A DNA stretch of 64,000 nucleotides from NCBI GenBank assembly GCA_002914805.1, contig JXTB01000036.1, positions 498,660 through 562,659 on the forward strand, in the 5' to 3' direction. The notes beneath the pieces were generated by a model. That model was not told the origin of the DNA. It saw nothing but the letters and a program-made list of their open reading frames with translations, and did not search any database. The DNA comes from Parasponia andersonii (taxonomy: Eukaryota > Streptophyta > Magnoliopsida > Rosales > Cannabaceae). A program made the translations under genes and the position numbers. Of this stretch, positions 61,990 to 64,000 are shown in pieces; the stretch's first letter is position 1, and each line of letters begins with the position of its first letter.

Positions 61990-62575
61990 GGTTACCACGC
62001 CCCTTTTTCCTTTGTACGTTTTCTTGGGTCATCGATAAGTGTCTTTTTGCATGATTCGACTCCCAGAGTATGATCGTTTTCGAGTTTTGCTGGCGAGTTT
62101 TTGGTGCGCAGTTATCTCCTCTTCGCACGTTTTCTCGAGGCATCGATGAGCGACGTGAGTCCCGGAGTGGGAGCATTTTCGAGGTCTGCTGGCAAGTTTT
62201 TGCTTTGCACAGCAGTTTACTCTTTGCATGTTTTCTCGGGTCGTCGACGAGCGACGTGAGTCTCAGAGTACGAGCATTTTCGAGGTCTGCTGAAAGGTTT
62301 TTGCTTTGCACAATAGTTAACTCTTCGTACGTTTTCTCGGGTCATCGACGAGCGACGTGAGTCCCAGAGTTCGAGCATTTTCAAGGTCTGCTAGCAAGTT
62401 TTTGCACTCTTCGCACATTTTCTCGAGTCGTCGATGAGTGACGTGAGTCCCAGAGTACGAGCTTTTTCGAGGTCTGTTGGCAAGTTTTTACTCTGCATAG
62501 TAGTTTACTCTTCGTACGTTTTCTCGGGTCGTCGACGAGCGACATGAGTCCCAGAGTGCGAGCTTTTTCTGTACG
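61990..62575. repeat. 100-bp tandem array (about six units)
   Basis: GCGACGTGAGTC-type landmarks recur at about 62151, 62252, 62352, 62439 and 62540, with an older unit near 62052. Each unit holds CGTTTTCTCGGGTCGTCGAC, then GAGTCCCAGAGT, then TTTTCGAGGTCTGCTGGCAA. One unit is short (about 87 bp). Tandem arrays at this position are known in Tat-lineage elements. Confidence 0.9.
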
Positions 62576-62610
62576 AGTGGTGCGTATGATTTTTTGCCTG
62601 TGCAACTGAG

Positions 62611-62745
62611 GCGTGGGGTCTGCTACTATGGGCGGACCCTTTTCCGTAGTTAGCTTGAAACATTGGGTCTGCCTCTGTGGGCAGACCCTTTCTATAGCAG
62701 CATAAAATGTCTGGTCTGCCTGTATAGGCAGACTGCCTTTTCCGC
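62611..62745. repeat. Three hairpin-forming repeats
   Basis: Stem-loops about 50 bp apart: GGGTCTGCTACTATGGGCGGACCC (62617-62640 region, stated in parts: arms GGGTC/GACCC), GGGTCTGCC/GGGCAGACCC around 62665-62690, and GGTCTGCC/GGCAGACTGCC around 62713-62736. The middle one has a nearly perfect stem with a five-base loop. Confidence 0.8.
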
Positions 62746-62878
62746 AGCTGTACAAAACATCGGATTCTGTAGTAGTCCAAAATATAAATTCATGCGGCAA
62801 AAAGGAACTTGACCTGTTTGGTTTTAAACTTTTCAATAATATAAGCATTCCCACAGTCTTACATCATAAATATGTGTC

Positions 62879-64000
62879 TTACATGTGATACTTCTTCAAG
62901 TGCTGAGCATTCCACGTGGTCGGCACGTTTTTCCCCGTTTTTAGTTCCTTCAGGATATATGCTCCATTATCTAGTACTTTGATTACTTCATAGGGTCCGA
63001 CCCAATTGGAGTCTAGTTTCGAGGAATTCCCTGTTCTAGCTTTCAGGACCTAATCCCCGGCGTTAAATCGTGGGGCATTAACCTTTCTCTCAAAGTAGGA
63101 CCTAGCTTACTGGTGGTATGAAGCCAGGTGGACCAAAGTCATGCTTCTCGTTTCTTCCAGGAGGTCTGTGTTGTGACTTAACTGGCGTTCGTTTAGGGGG
63201 GAATCTTTTACCACTTCGGAGCGGAGGGTCGGGAGGCCGACCTCGGTCGGGATCACAGCCTCTGATCCATAGACCATGGCGAATAGCGTTCTCCCAATAG
63301 ATCTCCGCTCTGTGGTTCGATGGGCCCACACAACGGCCGGGAGTTCTTCTAACCACTTGTCTTTAGCTTCCTGCAAGTTCTTTTTGATGTTGCCGAATAT
63401 GGCTTTGTTCGTCGCCTCCGCTTGGCCGTTCCCCTGGGGGTAGTTCACGAAAGAGAAACTGAGCCTTATATCATATAGCTCGCATAACTCCTTTAGCTTA
63501 GCATTCTGGAACTGCGTGCCATGGTCGGCGTGTATCTCTTTTGGGATCCCGAATCGGTAGATTATGTTCTTCCAGATGAAATTAATCGTATCTGCCTTAT
63601 TAACTGTCGTGTAGGCTTCTGCCTCTACCCACTTGGTAAAATAGTCCGTGGCCAGCAGGACGTATCTTTTTCCTTCTAGACTTCTGGGAAGCTCCCCGAC
63701 AATATCCAGACCCCACTTGGCGAACGACCAGGGAGTTATGTTCGAATGAAGAATCTCCGTGGGCTGGCATTTCATCGGGGCAAACCTCTGGCATTTATCA
63801 CATTTTTTTACAAATTTGGTTGCCTCCGTCATCATGTACGACCAAAAGTATCCGGCCATTAGAGCCTTGTGGGCGAGGCTGTGCCCGCCAGAGTGATTGC
63901 CACATACTCCCTCGTGGATTTCTTCCATTAACTTTTGCGCTTCGACGGGGCCTATGTAACGTAGCATCGGACCCATTGTCGATCTCCTGTATAACTGTTC
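62879..64000 (-). pseudogene. Tat-lineage Ty3/gypsy integrase, C-terminal part of pol
   Basis: An open frame enters from beyond the window and runs to a TAA at 63107-63109. It holds the HHCC zinc finger (CGNHSGGHSLAHKAL ... CDKCQRF) and a complete DDE core: Asp in WGLDIVGELP, Asp in HADHGTQF, and Glu in GQAEATN exactly 35 residues later. Past the stop the same frame continues with a GPY/F-type segment (NWVGPYEVIKVLDNGAYIL) to a TAA at 62879-62881, with a second internal stop (TAG, 63050-63052). So the catalytic core is intact but the C-terminal domain is cut off. Protease, RT, RNase H and gag would lie right of 64000. Integrase inserts element DNA into the host genome. Confidence 0.88.

Noticed and set aside
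1-64000. tRNA, rRNA, CRISPR arrays or bacterial-type operons
   Set aside because: None were noticed by eye; the exon-intron genes and plant retroelements make CRISPR arrays or operons implausible. A tRNA search was not possible here.

Overview
This is plant nuclear DNA, probably from a eudicot. It is AT-rich, has introns with plant-type splice sites, carries two plant-specific gene families, and is full of LTR retrotransposons, a CACTA transposon, MITE-like repeats and (TA)n tracts. A run of 528 N at 55043-55570 is an assembly gap. I cannot name the species.

Only two host genes are convincing, and they converge in a small gene island (about 11.8-21.5 kb). A SOB FIVE-LIKE (SOFL) gene lies on the + strand (12813-13716, four exons, 184 codons before the stop). 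Its first intron appears to start with GC instead of GT. A UTP4/POPCORN gene lies on the - strand (16227-21212, eleven exons, 810 codons before the stop). It encodes a WD40 protein of the SSU processome, and its promoter has two TTGGGCC-type motifs and a telo-box.

Left of the island (1-11818) is a degraded Ty1/copia element on the - strand, with its 5' LTR at 10295-11818. Its gag is split by a 3.76-kb solo-LTR-like element (ends 1937 and 9456, TSD TCAAC). That element is itself split by a second member of its own family (4999-8749, TSD GTACT/GCACT).

Right of the island are a TATA-led short basic ORF and a long degenerate minisatellite with self-complementary 21-22-bp units. A second solo-LTR family interrupts the minisatellite (23658-25718). 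Then comes 8 kb of repeat-rich intergenic DNA containing a 75-bp-unit minisatellite.

From 34263 to 49138 I infer one CACTA (En/Spm) transposon of 14.9 kb. It has matching CACTATAAGAAAA termini and a perfect TTA target duplication. Inside are TNP2-transposase and Ulp1-like protease pseudogenes, terminal arrays of a GCTACCAA-type motif, and a nested solo LTR that contains a MITE.

Next is a 5'-truncated Tekay-type Ty3/gypsy chromovirus on the - strand (49968-54585), then duplicated AT-rich repeats around the gap. The last 6.6 kb is the 3' part of a Tat-lineage Ty3/gypsy element on the - strand: LTR 57375-58165, integrase 62879-64000. Between them lies an extra gene on the opposite (+) strand with its own TATA box and three introns (58506-61670), plus a 100-bp tandem array and a set of hairpin repeats. 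All retroelement genes here carry stops or frameshifts.
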